Source: TMED69 sp036130055
Lineage (GTDB): Bacteria > Pseudomonadota > Gammaproteobacteria > Ga0077536
Assembly: GCA_036130055.1 (NCBI GenBank)
Contig: JAYYOR010000017.1
Location: 1-54,679, forward strand
DNA: 54,679 bases
Direction of reading: 5' to 3'
The translations under genes and the position numbers were made by a program. The first letter of the stretch is position 1. Every line of letters begins with the position of its first letter. Positions 8,345-17,099 of this stretch are shown here, piece after piece. Under the pieces are notes generated by a model. It did no database searches. It was given only the letters and a program-made list of their open reading frames with translations, and was not told the origin of the DNA.

Positions 8345-9637
8345 ATGTTAGACCCAAAACTACTTCGTCAAAATTTAGAACAGGTTATTTCTGGACTTGA
8401 ACGGCGGTCATTTAATTTTGATATCGATTTTTGGATAGTTGCCGAGGAAAAAAGAAAGTCTCTACAGTTGGAGACGGAAGATTTGAGATCTAGGAGAAAC
8501 CAAAAAAGCAAAGAGATAGGAGAATCTAAATCGAGCGGTGCTGACACAACGTCGATGCAGAAACTGGTTACTTCTATAAATACAGAACTTAAGACAAAAT
8601 CAGAAGATCTTGAAAAAATCACCAGGGAGATAGAGGAATTTCTCCTCAAAATTCCAAATGTACCTCATGATTCAGTTCCAACTGGAAAATCAGAATGTGA
8701 TAATGAAGTCTTAGAATACTATGGTGAGCCGAGAAAATTTGATTTTAGCCCAAGGGATCATGTGGATATAGGTTGTCGGAAACAAGGTATCGATTTTTCA
8801 AATGCGGCGAAAATATCTGGTTCCCGTTTTGTAATTTTAAGGGGCGAGATTGCAAAGCTTCAAAGATCTTTGATTCAGTTTATGATTGATGTACATATCG
8901 AAGAGCATAATTATGAAGAAATTTACGTTCCCTTTCTAGTGAATCAAAGTGCTTTGGTTGGCACTGGACAACTTCCCAAATTCAAAGAGGACCTTTTCAG
9001 CGTCGAAGGCGACAAACTTTTTTTGATTCCCACAGCAGAGGTTCCTGTTACTAGCGTATTGATGGATGAAATTATTGAGGAGGAACGACTCCCTATTAAA
9101 TATGCCTGCCATACTCCATGTTTTCGTAGCGAGGCTGGCTCGTACGGCAAAGATGTAAAAGGAATGATTCGGCAGCATCAATTTGAAAAAGTTGAATTAG
9201 TACAGTTTGTAAAGCCTGAGGAATCTTATTCTGCCTTAGAGTCCCTCACGAGACATGCAGAAGAAGTACTAAAAAAACTGGAATTGCCATTTCGTAGAGT
9301 GCTTTTGTGTTCAGGCGATATGGGATTTTCTGCCGCAAAGACCTACGATTTAGAGGTTTGGCTCCCATCACAAAATGCTTATCGAGAGATCTCATCCTGT
9401 AGTAATTTTGAGAATTTTCAGAGTAGGCGTCTTAAGGCCAGGTGGCGCTCGGCGCGAGATAAAAAAATTCAATTTTTGCATACGATTAATGGTTCGGGGG
9501 TCGCCGCTGGGCGCGCTTTGATCGCGATCCTAGAAAACAATCAGATGGAAGACGGGAGTGTTATAGTCCCAAAGATCCTTCGAGAATATATGGGTGGGCA
9601 GGAAAGAATATTGTTACCAACAAAGATAACTAAATAG
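8345..9637 (+). CDS. serS: Serine--tRNA ligase
   Basis: SerS charges tRNA-Ser and selenocysteine tRNA with serine. The 430-residue protein has the N-terminal helical arm that grips the tRNA long arm (about 30-100, rich in Glu/Lys) and the class II catalytic core. Motif 2 reads FRSEAGSYGKDVKGMIRQHQ and motif 3 GSGVAAGRALIAILENNQ. It starts 21 bp after lolA, so it likely belongs to the same transcript. The rarA gene often found between lolA and serS is absent here. A cognate tRNA-Ser gene lies about 1.1 kb downstream. Confidence 0.96.
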   Translation: MLDPKLLRQNLEQVISGLERRSFNFDIDFWIVAEEKRKSLQLETEDLRSRRNQKSKEIGESKSSGADTTSMQKLVTSINTELKTKSEDLEKITREIEEFLLKIPNVPHDSVPTGKSECDNEVLEYYGEPRKFDFSPRDHVDIGCRKQGIDFSNAAKISGSRFVILRGEIAKLQRSLIQFMIDVHIEEHNYEEIYVPFLVNQSALVGTGQLPKFKEDLFSVEGDKLFLIPTAEVPVTSVLMDEIIEEERLPIKYACHTPCFRSEAGSYGKDVKGMIRQHQFEKVELVQFVKPEESYSALESLTRHAEEVLKKLELPFRRVLLCSGDMGFSAAKTYDLEVWLPSQNAYREISSCSNFENFQSRRLKARWRSARDKKIQFLHTINGSGVAAGRALIAILENNQMEDGSVIVPKILREYMGGQERILLPTKITK

Positions 9638-9654
9638 ACTTCGGTTAGAATTGG

Positions 9655-9837
9655 TTATACAAGTTTTGTTAAAAAGAAAACAAAAATAAAAACCCCGCAA
9701 GTGATTAATGCAAAATTTAACCACTCTCCAGAAGTACCTTGGCGGCTGTTAGCATAAATATTTTTTGCTTGTGGAATCAGAAAGATAAGCATTGCTATGA
9801 GAAGGGCAGCTGCTCCCAATTTAAAAGCCAATTCCAT
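9655..9837 (-). CDS. Small two-helix membrane protein, function unknown
   Basis: This 60-residue protein consists almost entirely of two hydrophobic helices (about 5-22 and 42-58). They are joined by a polar loop with KNIYANSRQGTSGEW. It has an AAGG ribosome site a few bases before the ATG. It faces serS and follows the BI-1 family gene on the same strand at a 66-bp distance. I do not recognise a named family. Small size and composition fit either a membrane-complex subunit or an orphan. Confidence 0.6.
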   Translation of the reverse strand: MELAFKLGAAALLIAMLIFLIPQAKNIYANSRQGTSGEWLNFALITCGVFIFVFFLTKLV

Positions 9838-9903
9838 TTGATTACCTTATAAGTTGGATGGGGCGAAGTGGGTGGTTCGCCCCCTTATGATTCAATTAGT
9901 TGA

Positions 9904-10569
9904 TTACTCGTTGCTTGCAAAGCCGAGTATATGAAGTAAGCTGGTGAACAGGTTTAAAATGGTTACATACAATCCTATAGTAGCCAAAATATAGTTCGTT
10001 TCACCCCCGTGTATCATTGCACTGGTTTGGTAGAGTAAAAACCCGCTCATTATCATAATGACTGCGGCTGAGACTGTTAACCCAAGTGCTGGAATGCCTA
10101 AAAAGATATTTAACAGAGAAGCCAGTAGAACTATAATAAAACCGGTAAACAAGAAGCCTCCCAAGAAACTAAAATCTTTTTTTGTGGTTAACGCATAACC
10201 TGATAAACCTAGAAAAATAACTCCGGTCCCTCCAAGGGCCGTTGCTACAACTTGTGGGCCGTTTGGCATGGAAAGATACATACTGAGGAGTGGACCTAGT
10301 CCCAAGCCAAGTAAGCCGGTGGTCGCAAAAACAACACCAATTCCTTTAGTTGAGTTGGCTGTTCTAGGTAGAACAAACCACATTAAAACTAGTGCCCCGC
10401 CGGTCGCGATTAAGTTTGTCATTGGTGGTAATCTTAAAAAAATTGCGAGAGTTGCAGTGAGTGCACTAAACAAAAGCGTCATAGAAAGTAGGATATAAGT
10501 GTTGCGAATTAATTTATTCGTGGTCAGGACAGCACTGCTATCGCGAACTGAGATAGTATTTCCTTGCAT
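9904..10569 (-). CDS. Bax inhibitor-1 (BI-1/YccA/YbhL) family membrane protein
   Basis: This 221-residue protein has about seven hydrophobic helices and the BI-1 signature region (TTKKDFSFLGGFLFTGFIIV, then YQTSAMIHGGETNYILATIGLYVTILNLF). Bacterial members sit in the inner membrane; YccA modulates FtsH, and others behave as pH-sensitive calcium leak channels. The start is supported by a near-perfect AGGAGG 7 bp before the ATG. It is probably a single gene or transcribed with the 60-residue protein downstream. Confidence 0.9.
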   Translation of the reverse strand: MQGNTISVRDSSAVLTTNKLIRNTYILLSMTLLFSALTATLAIFLRLPPMTNLIATGGALVLMWFVLPRTANSTKGIGVVFATTGLLGLGLGPLLSMYLSMPNGPQVVATALGGTGVIFLGLSGYALTTKKDFSFLGGFLFTGFIIVLLASLLNIFLGIPALGLTVSAAVIMIMSGFLLYQTSAMIHGGETNYILATIGLYVTILNLFTSLLHILGFASNE

Positions 10570-10669
10570 GTTTGCCTCCTAGGGCGTTAACTTAATTAGT
10601 AATATAATATAAAAGAATTACGAAATTTCAATACTTTCGGATGCAATTTTTCTTTTTCGTCTACGTTTT

Positions 10670-10687
10670 TCTCGGTTCTTACCGAGA
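10670..10687. repeat. Short perfect inverted repeat upstream of tRNA-Ser
   Basis: TCTCGGT and ACCGAGA form a 7-bp stem around a TCTT loop in the 166-bp gap between the BI-1 gene and tRNA-Ser. No T-run follows the stem on either strand, so it does not look like a simple intrinsic terminator. It may be an operator or a remnant. Confidence 0.35.
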
Positions 10688-10735
10688 TAGGGATAGATGT
10701 ATTTATAGAGCTCTTTTGGTACCATATTTCAATAT

Positions 10736-10825
10736 GGAGAGATGGCAGAGCGGTTGAATGCACTGGTCTTGAAAACCAGCAAGGGTTAACGCCCTTCCAG
10801 GGTTCGAATCCCTGTCTCTCCGCCA
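10736..10825 (+). tRNA. tRNA-Ser(TGA)
   Basis: The acceptor stem GGAGAGA pairs with TCTCTCC, followed by discriminator G and an encoded CCA. The anticodon loop CTTGAAA gives TGA. A long variable arm (AAGGGTTAACGCCCTT) and the T-loop GGTTCGAATCC are typical of serine tRNA. It reads UCN serine codons. It stands alone between the BI-1 gene and acnB. Confidence 0.97.
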
Positions 10826-10918
10826 CTTACTATAAATAGATGAAATTGAGTTAATCGGTTTCCAAAAGTTGCGTAATTTTCCATTAATGCGGTCGTTTAA
10901 AAAAACAGGGGATTTTTG

Positions 10919-10924
10919 TATAAT
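10919..10924 (+). promoter_or_regulatory. Candidate -10 element upstream of acnB
   Basis: A perfect TATAAT lies 93 bp before the acnB ATG and 93 bp after tRNA-Ser. No good -35 hexamer is seen at 17 bp (TTTAAA only), so the assignment is tentative. It would give acnB its own promoter. Confidence 0.3.
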
Positions 10925-11017
10925 TAAGCAATCGAATGGCATAGTGTCTAAAAAACCAATGTACACTGCGAAATACTGAAACCTAACCCATTATTTATAA
11001 AGGCTGAAAACGAAAAA

Positions 11018-13810
11018 ATGGATCTACTAAACACTTATTTAGAGGAAATTGCCACTCGCAAGGAGAATGGTCTTAACCCAAAACCAATAGATAATGCTGC
11101 GCTTCTAACCGAAATGATTTCAGTTATAGAAGATGAAGATTCAATCCACCGTGAACAGTGTCTCAATTTTTTTATTTATAATACTTTGCCGGGCACAACC
11201 AGTGCGGCTGCAGTAAAAGCTGAGTATCTCAAAGATTTAATCTTACAAAACAAGAATGTTCCTGAGATTGCTATCGAATTTGCTTTTGAGATTTTATCTC
11301 ACATGAAAGGCGGCCCCTCAATAAAAGTTCTACTTGATTTGGCACTAGATAAAGAAGGTGAAGTAGCTCGACAAGCAGCAGAAGTTTTAAAGACCCAGGT
11401 GTTTTTATACGATGCTGATATAACCAGACTAAAAAAAGCATTTGGCCTGGGTAGCCCTTTGGCAAAAGAAATCCTTGTGAGCTACTCGAAAGCGGAATTT
11501 TATTCGCGACTGCCGGATATCCCTGAGAAAATTAAAGTGGTTACCTTTATAGGTGCTGAAGGTGATCTCTCTACAGATTTACTTTCTCCTGGTCCCCAAG
11601 CTCATTCTAGGGCTGATCGCGAACTACATGGGAAATGCATGATTTCAGAAAGTGCTCAAAAAGAGATTCAGCGTCTCCAAAAACTGCATACTGACAAGCA
11701 GGTCATGTTGGTCGCTGAGAAGGGGACAATGGGTGTGGGCTCATCACGAATGTCCGGGGTGAACAATGTTGCCCTCTGGACTGGAAGACCAAGCAGTCCA
11801 TTTGTGCCTTTTGTTAACATAGCGCCTATCGTTGCAGGAACGAATGGCATATCCCCGATATTTTTGACAACGGTTGACGTAACCGGAGGAATTGGAATTG
11901 ACTTGAAAAATTGGGTTAAAAAATTAGACTCAAAAGGTCAACCTGTAATTGGTTCCGATGGAAATGCTGAGCTTAAGCAGGTCTATTCAGTTGATACTGG
12001 CACTGTTTTAACCATCGATACGAAGGAAAAGAAACTTTACGATGAGTCCGGCTCTTTAGAGTTGGCTGATCTCTCGGCCTCTTTCACTCCGCAAAAACTA
12101 GAATTTATGAAAGCTGGAGGATCTTATGCCATTGTCTTTGGTAAAAAACTACAAAGTGTTGCTTCTGAGGTGCTTGGGGTTGAATTAAAATCAGTTTTCT
12201 CTCCCTCAAAAATCGTTTCTCATTCTAACCAAGGCCTAACAGCGGTTGAAAAAATATTCAACAGAAATGCTTTGGGTATGGATAGCGAGCTTGTTCTGCA
12301 CAGTGGTTCAGATGTACGGGTAAAAGTAAATATTGTCGGTTCTCAAGACACCACTGGATTAATGACGGCGCAAGAATTAGAAGCTATGGCTGCTACTATC
12401 ATTGCCCCCACTGTAGATGGAGCTTATCAATCAGGTTGTCATACAGCGTCTGTATGGGATTCGAAAGCTCAGAATAACATACCAAAATTAATGAGTTTTA
12501 TGAATAATTTTGGATTAATAACAGCGAGAGATCCGCAAAACAAATATCACCCCATGACCGATGTGATTCATAAGGTGCTCAATGATATTACTGTTGATGA
12601 TTGGTCGATCATAATAGGAGGAGATTCACATACAAGAATGTCGAAGGGCGTTGCGTTTGGAGCCGACTCAGGGACGGTTGCTTTGGCTTTAGCTACCGGC
12701 GAAGCGACAATGCCCATTCCCGAATCTGTTAAAGTCACTTTTAAGGGCAAGATGAAGGATTACATGGATTTTAGAGATGTGGTCCATGCTACTCAAGCGC
12801 AAATGTTAGAGCAGTGTGGTGAAAACGTGTTCCAAAGTAGAATTATCGAGGTTCATATAGGAACCTTGCTGGCGGATCAAGCTTTTACCTTCACCGATTG
12901 GACCGCCGAAATGAAAGCCAAGGCATCAATTTGTATTTCCGAGGATTCTGTGCTGATTAAGTCATTGGAAGTCGCGAAAAAAAGAATTAGTACAATGATT
13001 AAAAAGGGAATGGACAACAAGAGTGGAACTTTACAGAAACTGCATGATATAGCTAATTTTCGTATTGAAGAAATCCAATCCGGTACTAGGCCAGCGCTTT
13101 TGCCTGATGAAAATGCGAAGTATTTTGCGGAAGTTGTAATTGACTTGGATCGAATTGATGAACCCATGATAGCTGATCCTGACGTATTAAACGAAGATGT
13201 CTCAAAGCGTTATACACACGATACCATCAGGCCGATCTCTTTTTATGAAGCTAAGAAAAAAGTTGACTTGGGATTCGTCGGCTCGTGCATGGTCCATAAA
13301 GGAGACATGAAAATAGTAGCACAAATGCTTAGAAACCTTGAAAAGAAAGATGGTGAAGTTGAGTTCAATGCACCATTAATTGTGGCAGCTCCAACTTATA
13401 ATATTATTGACGAGTTGAAGGATGAGGGTGATTGGCCGGTATTACAGAAATATTCTGGCTTTGAGTTCGATGATAGTGCCCCAAAAAAAACAGCAAGGGT
13501 TGAATATAAAAATATTTTATACCTGGAGCGCCCAGGTTGTAACCTGTGCATGGGTAATCAAGAAAAAGCTGCTAAGGGCGATACAGTACTCGCTACATCT
13601 ACTCGTTTATTTCAAGGTAGGGTGGTTGAGGACTCGGGTGAGAAAAAAGGAGAGTCTTTGCTTGCTTCGACCCCGGTTGTTGTCTTATCAGCGATACTTG
13701 GCAGGACTCCAACCCTTGAAGAGTACAAAACTGCAGTAGAGGGTATTGAGCTTACTAAATTCGCGCCTCCAAAATCTGGTAATTTGATTGGAAGGTCTCT
13801 TCATTTTTGA
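11018..13810 (+). CDS. acnB: Bifunctional aconitate hydratase 2 / 2-methylisocitrate dehydratase
   Basis: AcnB interconverts citrate and isocitrate in the TCA cycle and can act on methylcitrate. The 930-residue protein has the HEAT-like N-terminal domain of AcnB (about 1-160) before the catalytic domains, which separates it from AcnA. The 4Fe-4S ligands are visible near the C-terminus (GSCMVHKGD and ERPGCNLCMGNQEK), with a further one in SGCHTASVWD. The enzyme is about 60 residues longer than the E. coli form. It is a monocistronic gene with long gaps on both sides. Confidence 0.96.
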   Translation: MDLLNTYLEEIATRKENGLNPKPIDNAALLTEMISVIEDEDSIHREQCLNFFIYNTLPGTTSAAAVKAEYLKDLILQNKNVPEIAIEFAFEILSHMKGGPSIKVLLDLALDKEGEVARQAAEVLKTQVFLYDADITRLKKAFGLGSPLAKEILVSYSKAEFYSRLPDIPEKIKVVTFIGAEGDLSTDLLSPGPQAHSRADRELHGKCMISESAQKEIQRLQKLHTDKQVMLVAEKGTMGVGSSRMSGVNNVALWTGRPSSPFVPFVNIAPIVAGTNGISPIFLTTVDVTGGIGIDLKNWVKKLDSKGQPVIGSDGNAELKQVYSVDTGTVLTIDTKEKKLYDESGSLELADLSASFTPQKLEFMKAGGSYAIVFGKKLQSVASEVLGVELKSVFSPSKIVSHSNQGLTAVEKIFNRNALGMDSELVLHSGSDVRVKVNIVGSQDTTGLMTAQELEAMAATIIAPTVDGAYQSGCHTASVWDSKAQNNIPKLMSFMNNFGLITARDPQNKYHPMTDVIHKVLNDITVDDWSIIIGGDSHTRMSKGVAFGADSGTVALALATGEATMPIPESVKVTFKGKMKDYMDFRDVVHATQAQMLEQCGENVFQSRIIEVHIGTLLADQAFTFTDWTAEMKAKASICISEDSVLIKSLEVAKKRISTMIKKGMDNKSGTLQKLHDIANFRIEEIQSGTRPALLPDENAKYFAEVVIDLDRIDEPMIADPDVLNEDVSKRYTHDTIRPISFYEAKKKVDLGFVGSCMVHKGDMKIVAQMLRNLEKKDGEVEFNAPLIVAAPTYNIIDELKDEGDWPVLQKYSGFEFDDSAPKKTARVEYKNILYLERPGCNLCMGNQEKAAKGDTVLATSTRLFQGRVVEDSGEKKGESLLASTPVVVLSAILGRTPTLEEYKTAVEGIELTKFAPPKSGNLIGRSLHF

Positions 13811-14191
13811 AATTAAAAAAGCTTTTATTCGAGAAAAATATCGGAGTTGTAACTATCCATTAATTGGTAAAAAAGTCATCTAAAACTAACGTGAAGCATT
13901 TTTTCAGCATAGCAAGAAAATTTTAGTTTATTAGTTACAGGCAAGCACTTTGATGGTAAGAATAAATTGAGGTGGCCGAAATGTCTGAGGATAGCATTAA
14001 AATATAATGCTTAGGACTAAAAATCCATATTTGTATATAAAATAGATTAAGTGGTAATTTTTATAGTGACTCTAGATTTAACGTTTCTGACCCTTAAATT
14101 TGAGTTTTATGAAATGTTATCCAATAGTAATTTATGTTTTTAGATTGTTATCTGATTTTATAGGGTAAAAGGGTAATTGTAGGAGAAATCT
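13811..14191. other. 381-bp non-coding gap with no confident element
   Basis: This AT-rich stretch separates acnB from the PRISE-like operon. It holds a weak hairpin, AGCATT-N7-AATGCT at about 13993-14011. An 8-codon ATG frame at 13981-14007 follows a GAGG. AGGAG just before 14192 is the ribosome site of the next gene. I see no convincing promoter, RNA gene or longer reading frame on either strand. Confidence 0.5.
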
Positions 14192-15283
14192 ATGTCTGGG
14201 CAAGTCTTGATAGTGGGAGTAAGTGGATTAGTTGGCACAGCTAGTGCACTCGAATTTCAGTCAGCTGGCTACGAGGTCTTGTCGGTGTCTCGAAGAGTGC
14301 CAGAGCTGTTGCCTCTAAAACAAATTAAACATTCTAAATTGGATCTTCATGATAGAGCAGCCTGCCGAGAGTTTATTGATACTCAGGGTCAGAATATTAC
14401 CCATCTTATTTACACGGCAGTATACGAGTTGCCCGGTTTAATTGAAGGATGGACAGATAAGAATCAGATAGATACTAATGGATTAATGCTCAGAAATATA
14501 CTAGAACCTTTGTCAAAAACGAGGAATCTAAAGCACGTCACGTTATTGCAAGGGACAAAGGCTTACGGCTTAACAGTTGGTCCAATAAGGACGCCCGCAA
14601 GAGAATGTCAAAATAGGGTAGTACACCCTAATTTCTATTGGGTGCAGGAAGATTTTTTAAAAGAAACATCAGAAAAACAAAATTTTGAATATACAATCAT
14701 GCGTCCTCAGTTAATTGTAGGCCCAAATCACGGCGTTGTAATGAATATTCCGCCGGTCATCGGAGTTTATGCTGCAATACGCAAGGAATTAGGATTGCCA
14801 TTTTCTTTTCCAGGTGGTCCCACATGGGTCTGGGAAGCAGTCGATGTAAGATTGGTTGCTGAAGCGATACGTTGGGCCGTCGAAAATCCGGTAGCCTACG
14901 GCGAGACTTATAATTTAACTAACGGCGAGGTTTTTTCTTTTAGAGATATGTGGTCTAGCCTATCCGAAGTGCTAGGAGTCGAGCTCGGTGCCGATGAGCC
15001 GTGTTTGTTAGCTGAGTTTATTCCAAAAAACAAGAAGGTCTGGGAGATCATAGTAAAAAAGTATAATCTCAGAGCTATAGAGTTAGAGTGTATCTTAGGC
15101 GAGTCTCATTTTTACGCAGACATGTGTTTTGCTTCAGGTGTAGACGAATCACCACCTCCGACATTTGTTAGTTCTATTAAAATTAAGGAGCATGGATTTA
15201 ATCGAGTTTGGAATACCGAAGAGAGTTTTTGCTATTGGCTTAGGGATTTGCAAAAACGTAATATCATCCCGTGCTATGATTAA
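14192..15283 (+). CDS. PRISE-like NAD(P)-dependent reductase (SDR superfamily)
   Basis: This 363-residue protein has an N-terminal Rossmann motif (VLIVGVSGLVGTASA). Two motifs point to the PRISE group of atypical SDRs (progesterone 5-beta-reductase/iridoid synthase-like, reducing activated C=C bonds): LLQGTKAYG with lysine about residue 123, and NFYWVQED with tyrosine about 149. Substrates of bacterial members vary widely and cannot be read from sequence. AGGAG precedes the ATG. It opens a four-gene plus-strand unit with an adenylation-domain protein, a zinc alcohol dehydrogenase and a methyltransferase. Confidence 0.82.
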   Translation: MSGQVLIVGVSGLVGTASALEFQSAGYEVLSVSRRVPELLPLKQIKHSKLDLHDRAACREFIDTQGQNITHLIYTAVYELPGLIEGWTDKNQIDTNGLMLRNILEPLSKTRNLKHVTLLQGTKAYGLTVGPIRTPARECQNRVVHPNFYWVQEDFLKETSEKQNFEYTIMRPQLIVGPNHGVVMNIPPVIGVYAAIRKELGLPFSFPGGPTWVWEAVDVRLVAEAIRWAVENPVAYGETYNLTNGEVFSFRDMWSSLSEVLGVELGADEPCLLAEFIPKNKKVWEIIVKKYNLRAIELECILGESHFYADMCFASGVDESPPPTFVSSIKIKEHGFNRVWNTEESFCYWLRDLQKRNIIPCYD

Positions 15284-15326
15284 ACAAAAGCAATAGCTCA
15301 TTAATTTTATATATGTGTAGTTTTTC

Positions 15327-16025
15327 TTGATAGACTTTAAAAAAATCCTCAAAGAGGGGATCCACCTTGAAACCTCAGGCTCGACTGGTCCCGCAAAAGT
15401 TATATTTCAAAATCCTGATAAGATAAAAGCGGCCAACGCTGTCGCGAGAAAAGTTCAAGCAATTCGGACGAATTCAAAAATACTGACCGTTTGCTCTCTA
15501 AAACATGCTGGTGGACTTTTGGCACAAACTTTACCAGGATTAGAAATCGGGGCACTAGTAGAAATAAAGCAATTTAACGCCTTTGGGTGGGGCGAAGAGA
15601 TAAAAGAGTTTAGCCATACACATTTAACACCGCATCATATCGAGTTACTAAGACAAACGAAGAATTGGGGTCGATTAGATTTATCGCACTTGAGGATTAC
15701 TTGTGGTTCCGACTTGGTAACGCCGACCATGATCCAGGAGTGTTTGCATCAGGGAGCGATTTTTACGGTTAACTGGGGGATGACCGAAGTTGGTCCATGT
15801 GCTATCAATAAAACATTTTATCCAGGTGACGAGGTTCCTTTGCTTGATGGTCATTTTTTTATTGGATCTGAGATTTATTGTGATTATAAGATTATTGATA
15901 ATGAGCTTATAGTTAAAGGAGATATTTGCGTGTATGATGACTGGTTCGACACAGGGGACGTCGTAGTTCGCAAAAATGGGAACTTTTTCTTTCAGTGCCG
16001 AAAAAAAATCGCTGTCTCTAACTAA
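15327..16025 (+). CDS. Truncated adenylate-forming (AMP-binding) domain protein
   Basis: This 232-residue protein carries the core motifs of acyl/aryl-CoA ligases: the phosphate-binding loop ETSGSTGPAKV at residues 15-25, NWGMTEVGP near 148 and WFDTGD near 205. Full enzymes have 450-550 residues. Here everything before the loop is missing, and the chain ends at CRKKIAVSN, where the mobile C-terminal domain with the catalytic lysine should begin. The start is a TTG, and the frame upstream is closed by a stop about 9 bp away, so no N-terminal part is hidden there. Short MenE-like ligases are the nearest type I know, but those are longer. It is either a reduced domain or a decaying gene. Confidence 0.72.
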   Translation: MIDFKKILKEGIHLETSGSTGPAKVIFQNPDKIKAANAVARKVQAIRTNSKILTVCSLKHAGGLLAQTLPGLEIGALVEIKQFNAFGWGEEIKEFSHTHLTPHHIELLRQTKNWGRLDLSHLRITCGSDLVTPTMIQECLHQGAIFTVNWGMTEVGPCAINKTFYPGDEVPLLDGHFFIGSEIYCDYKIIDNELIVKGDICVYDDWFDTGDVVVRKNGNFFFQCRKKIAVSN

Positions 16026-16046
16026 GTTGCGAAAGGATTCTATTTT

Positions 16047-17087
16047 ATGAAACATGTTGAAGCATATGGTACGAAAGCTGCGGATAAAGACTTGGAGCAA
16101 ATGACGATCAAGCGGAGAACTTTACTCCCTAGTGATGTACAGATTCGAATTACTTATTGCGGCGTGTGTCATACAGACATTCATTTTGCGAGAAATGAGT
16201 TGGGCATGACAGAGTATCCGTGTGTTCCAGGACATGAGATTATTGGTCGAGTGATAGGTTTAGGGAGAGATGTCAAGCGCTTTCGACTTAATCAATTGGT
16301 CGGCGTTGGTTGTATGGTAGATTCGTGCAATGAATGCTCCTCATGCGACGATGATCTAGAACAGTTTTGCGAAAATGGTATGACGTTGACCTATTCAAGT
16401 CCAGACCCCATTTTAGGCGGTATGACAATGGGAGGTTATTCTCAGGAAATAGTCGTTGACGAACGGTTTGTCTTGCGATTAGAAGAAAATCTTGATAACC
16501 CAGGGGCCGCGCCACTTTTATGTGCTGGAATCACAATGTATTCACCTTTGAGGCAATATGGTATTGGTAGGGGCGATAAAATCGGGATTATTGGGCTTGG
16601 CGGATTAGGACATATGGGAATAAAACTAGCAGATGCAATGGGTGCTGAGGTACATGCAATTACTTCTTCTGAAAGCAAGTTTCAAGATGCAATTGATTTA
16701 GGAGCAAAAGGGGTTCTTATTACGAGTGATGCTCAGGCCATCGAATCTGAAATCGGAACCTACGATTTGTTGATAAATACAATTCCAGCGGATCATGACT
16801 TTTCCCAATATCTTGGCTTACTCAAACGTGATAAAACAATGGTTATTGTGGGTGCCTCGCACATGAAAATGTTCTCCATGAATCTTTTATTTGGACGAAA
16901 AAAAGTAGCCGGCTCACTAATTGGTGGGATCAAAGAAACCCAAGAAATGTTAGATTTTTGCGCAAAAAACAATATTTTTTCAGACATAGAAGTTGTCCAG
17001 ATTAAGGATATTAATAAGGTTTTTGATAGGGTTGTTTCAAATCAAGTTAGATATAGAGCGGTTATTGATATGAGTAAGTTAACTTAA
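16047..17087 (+). CDS. Zinc-dependent NAD(P) alcohol dehydrogenase (YahK/cinnamyl-type)
   Basis: This medium-chain dehydrogenase of 346 residues has the catalytic zinc ligands in YCGVCHTDIH (about 37-46) and PGHE (61-64). A structural-zinc cluster of four cysteines lies at about 95-110 (SCNECSSCDDDLEQFC). The NAD(P)-binding loop is IIGLGGLGHMG (about 172-182). The spacing and the Cys/His set match the YahK/Adh aldehyde-reductase branch that usually prefers NADPH. It sits 21 bp after the adenylation-domain gene and 12 bp before the methyltransferase gene, which suggests co-transcription. Confidence 0.88.
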   Translation: MKHVEAYGTKAADKDLEQMTIKRRTLLPSDVQIRITYCGVCHTDIHFARNELGMTEYPCVPGHEIIGRVIGLGRDVKRFRLNQLVGVGCMVDSCNECSSCDDDLEQFCENGMTLTYSSPDPILGGMTMGGYSQEIVVDERFVLRLEENLDNPGAAPLLCAGITMYSPLRQYGIGRGDKIGIIGLGGLGHMGIKLADAMGAEVHAITSSESKFQDAIDLGAKGVLITSDAQAIESEIGTYDLLINTIPADHDFSQYLGLLKRDKTMVIVGASHMKMFSMNLLFGRKKVAGSLIGGIKETQEMLDFCAKNNIFSDIEVVQIKDINKVFDRVVSNQVRYRAVIDMSKLT

Positions 17088-17099
17088 TGAGGATAGAGA

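Noticed and set aside
13981..14007. 8-codon frame in the 381-bp gap, preceded by GAGG
   Set aside because: Too short to support as a gene and no regulatory design such as a run of identical codons; kept only as an observation.
15681..16100. 139-residue minus-strand frame over the adenylation-domain gene
   Set aside because: The opposite strand has clear TSGSTG, WGMTE and DTGD motifs; this frame has none and starts inside the dehydrogenase gene.
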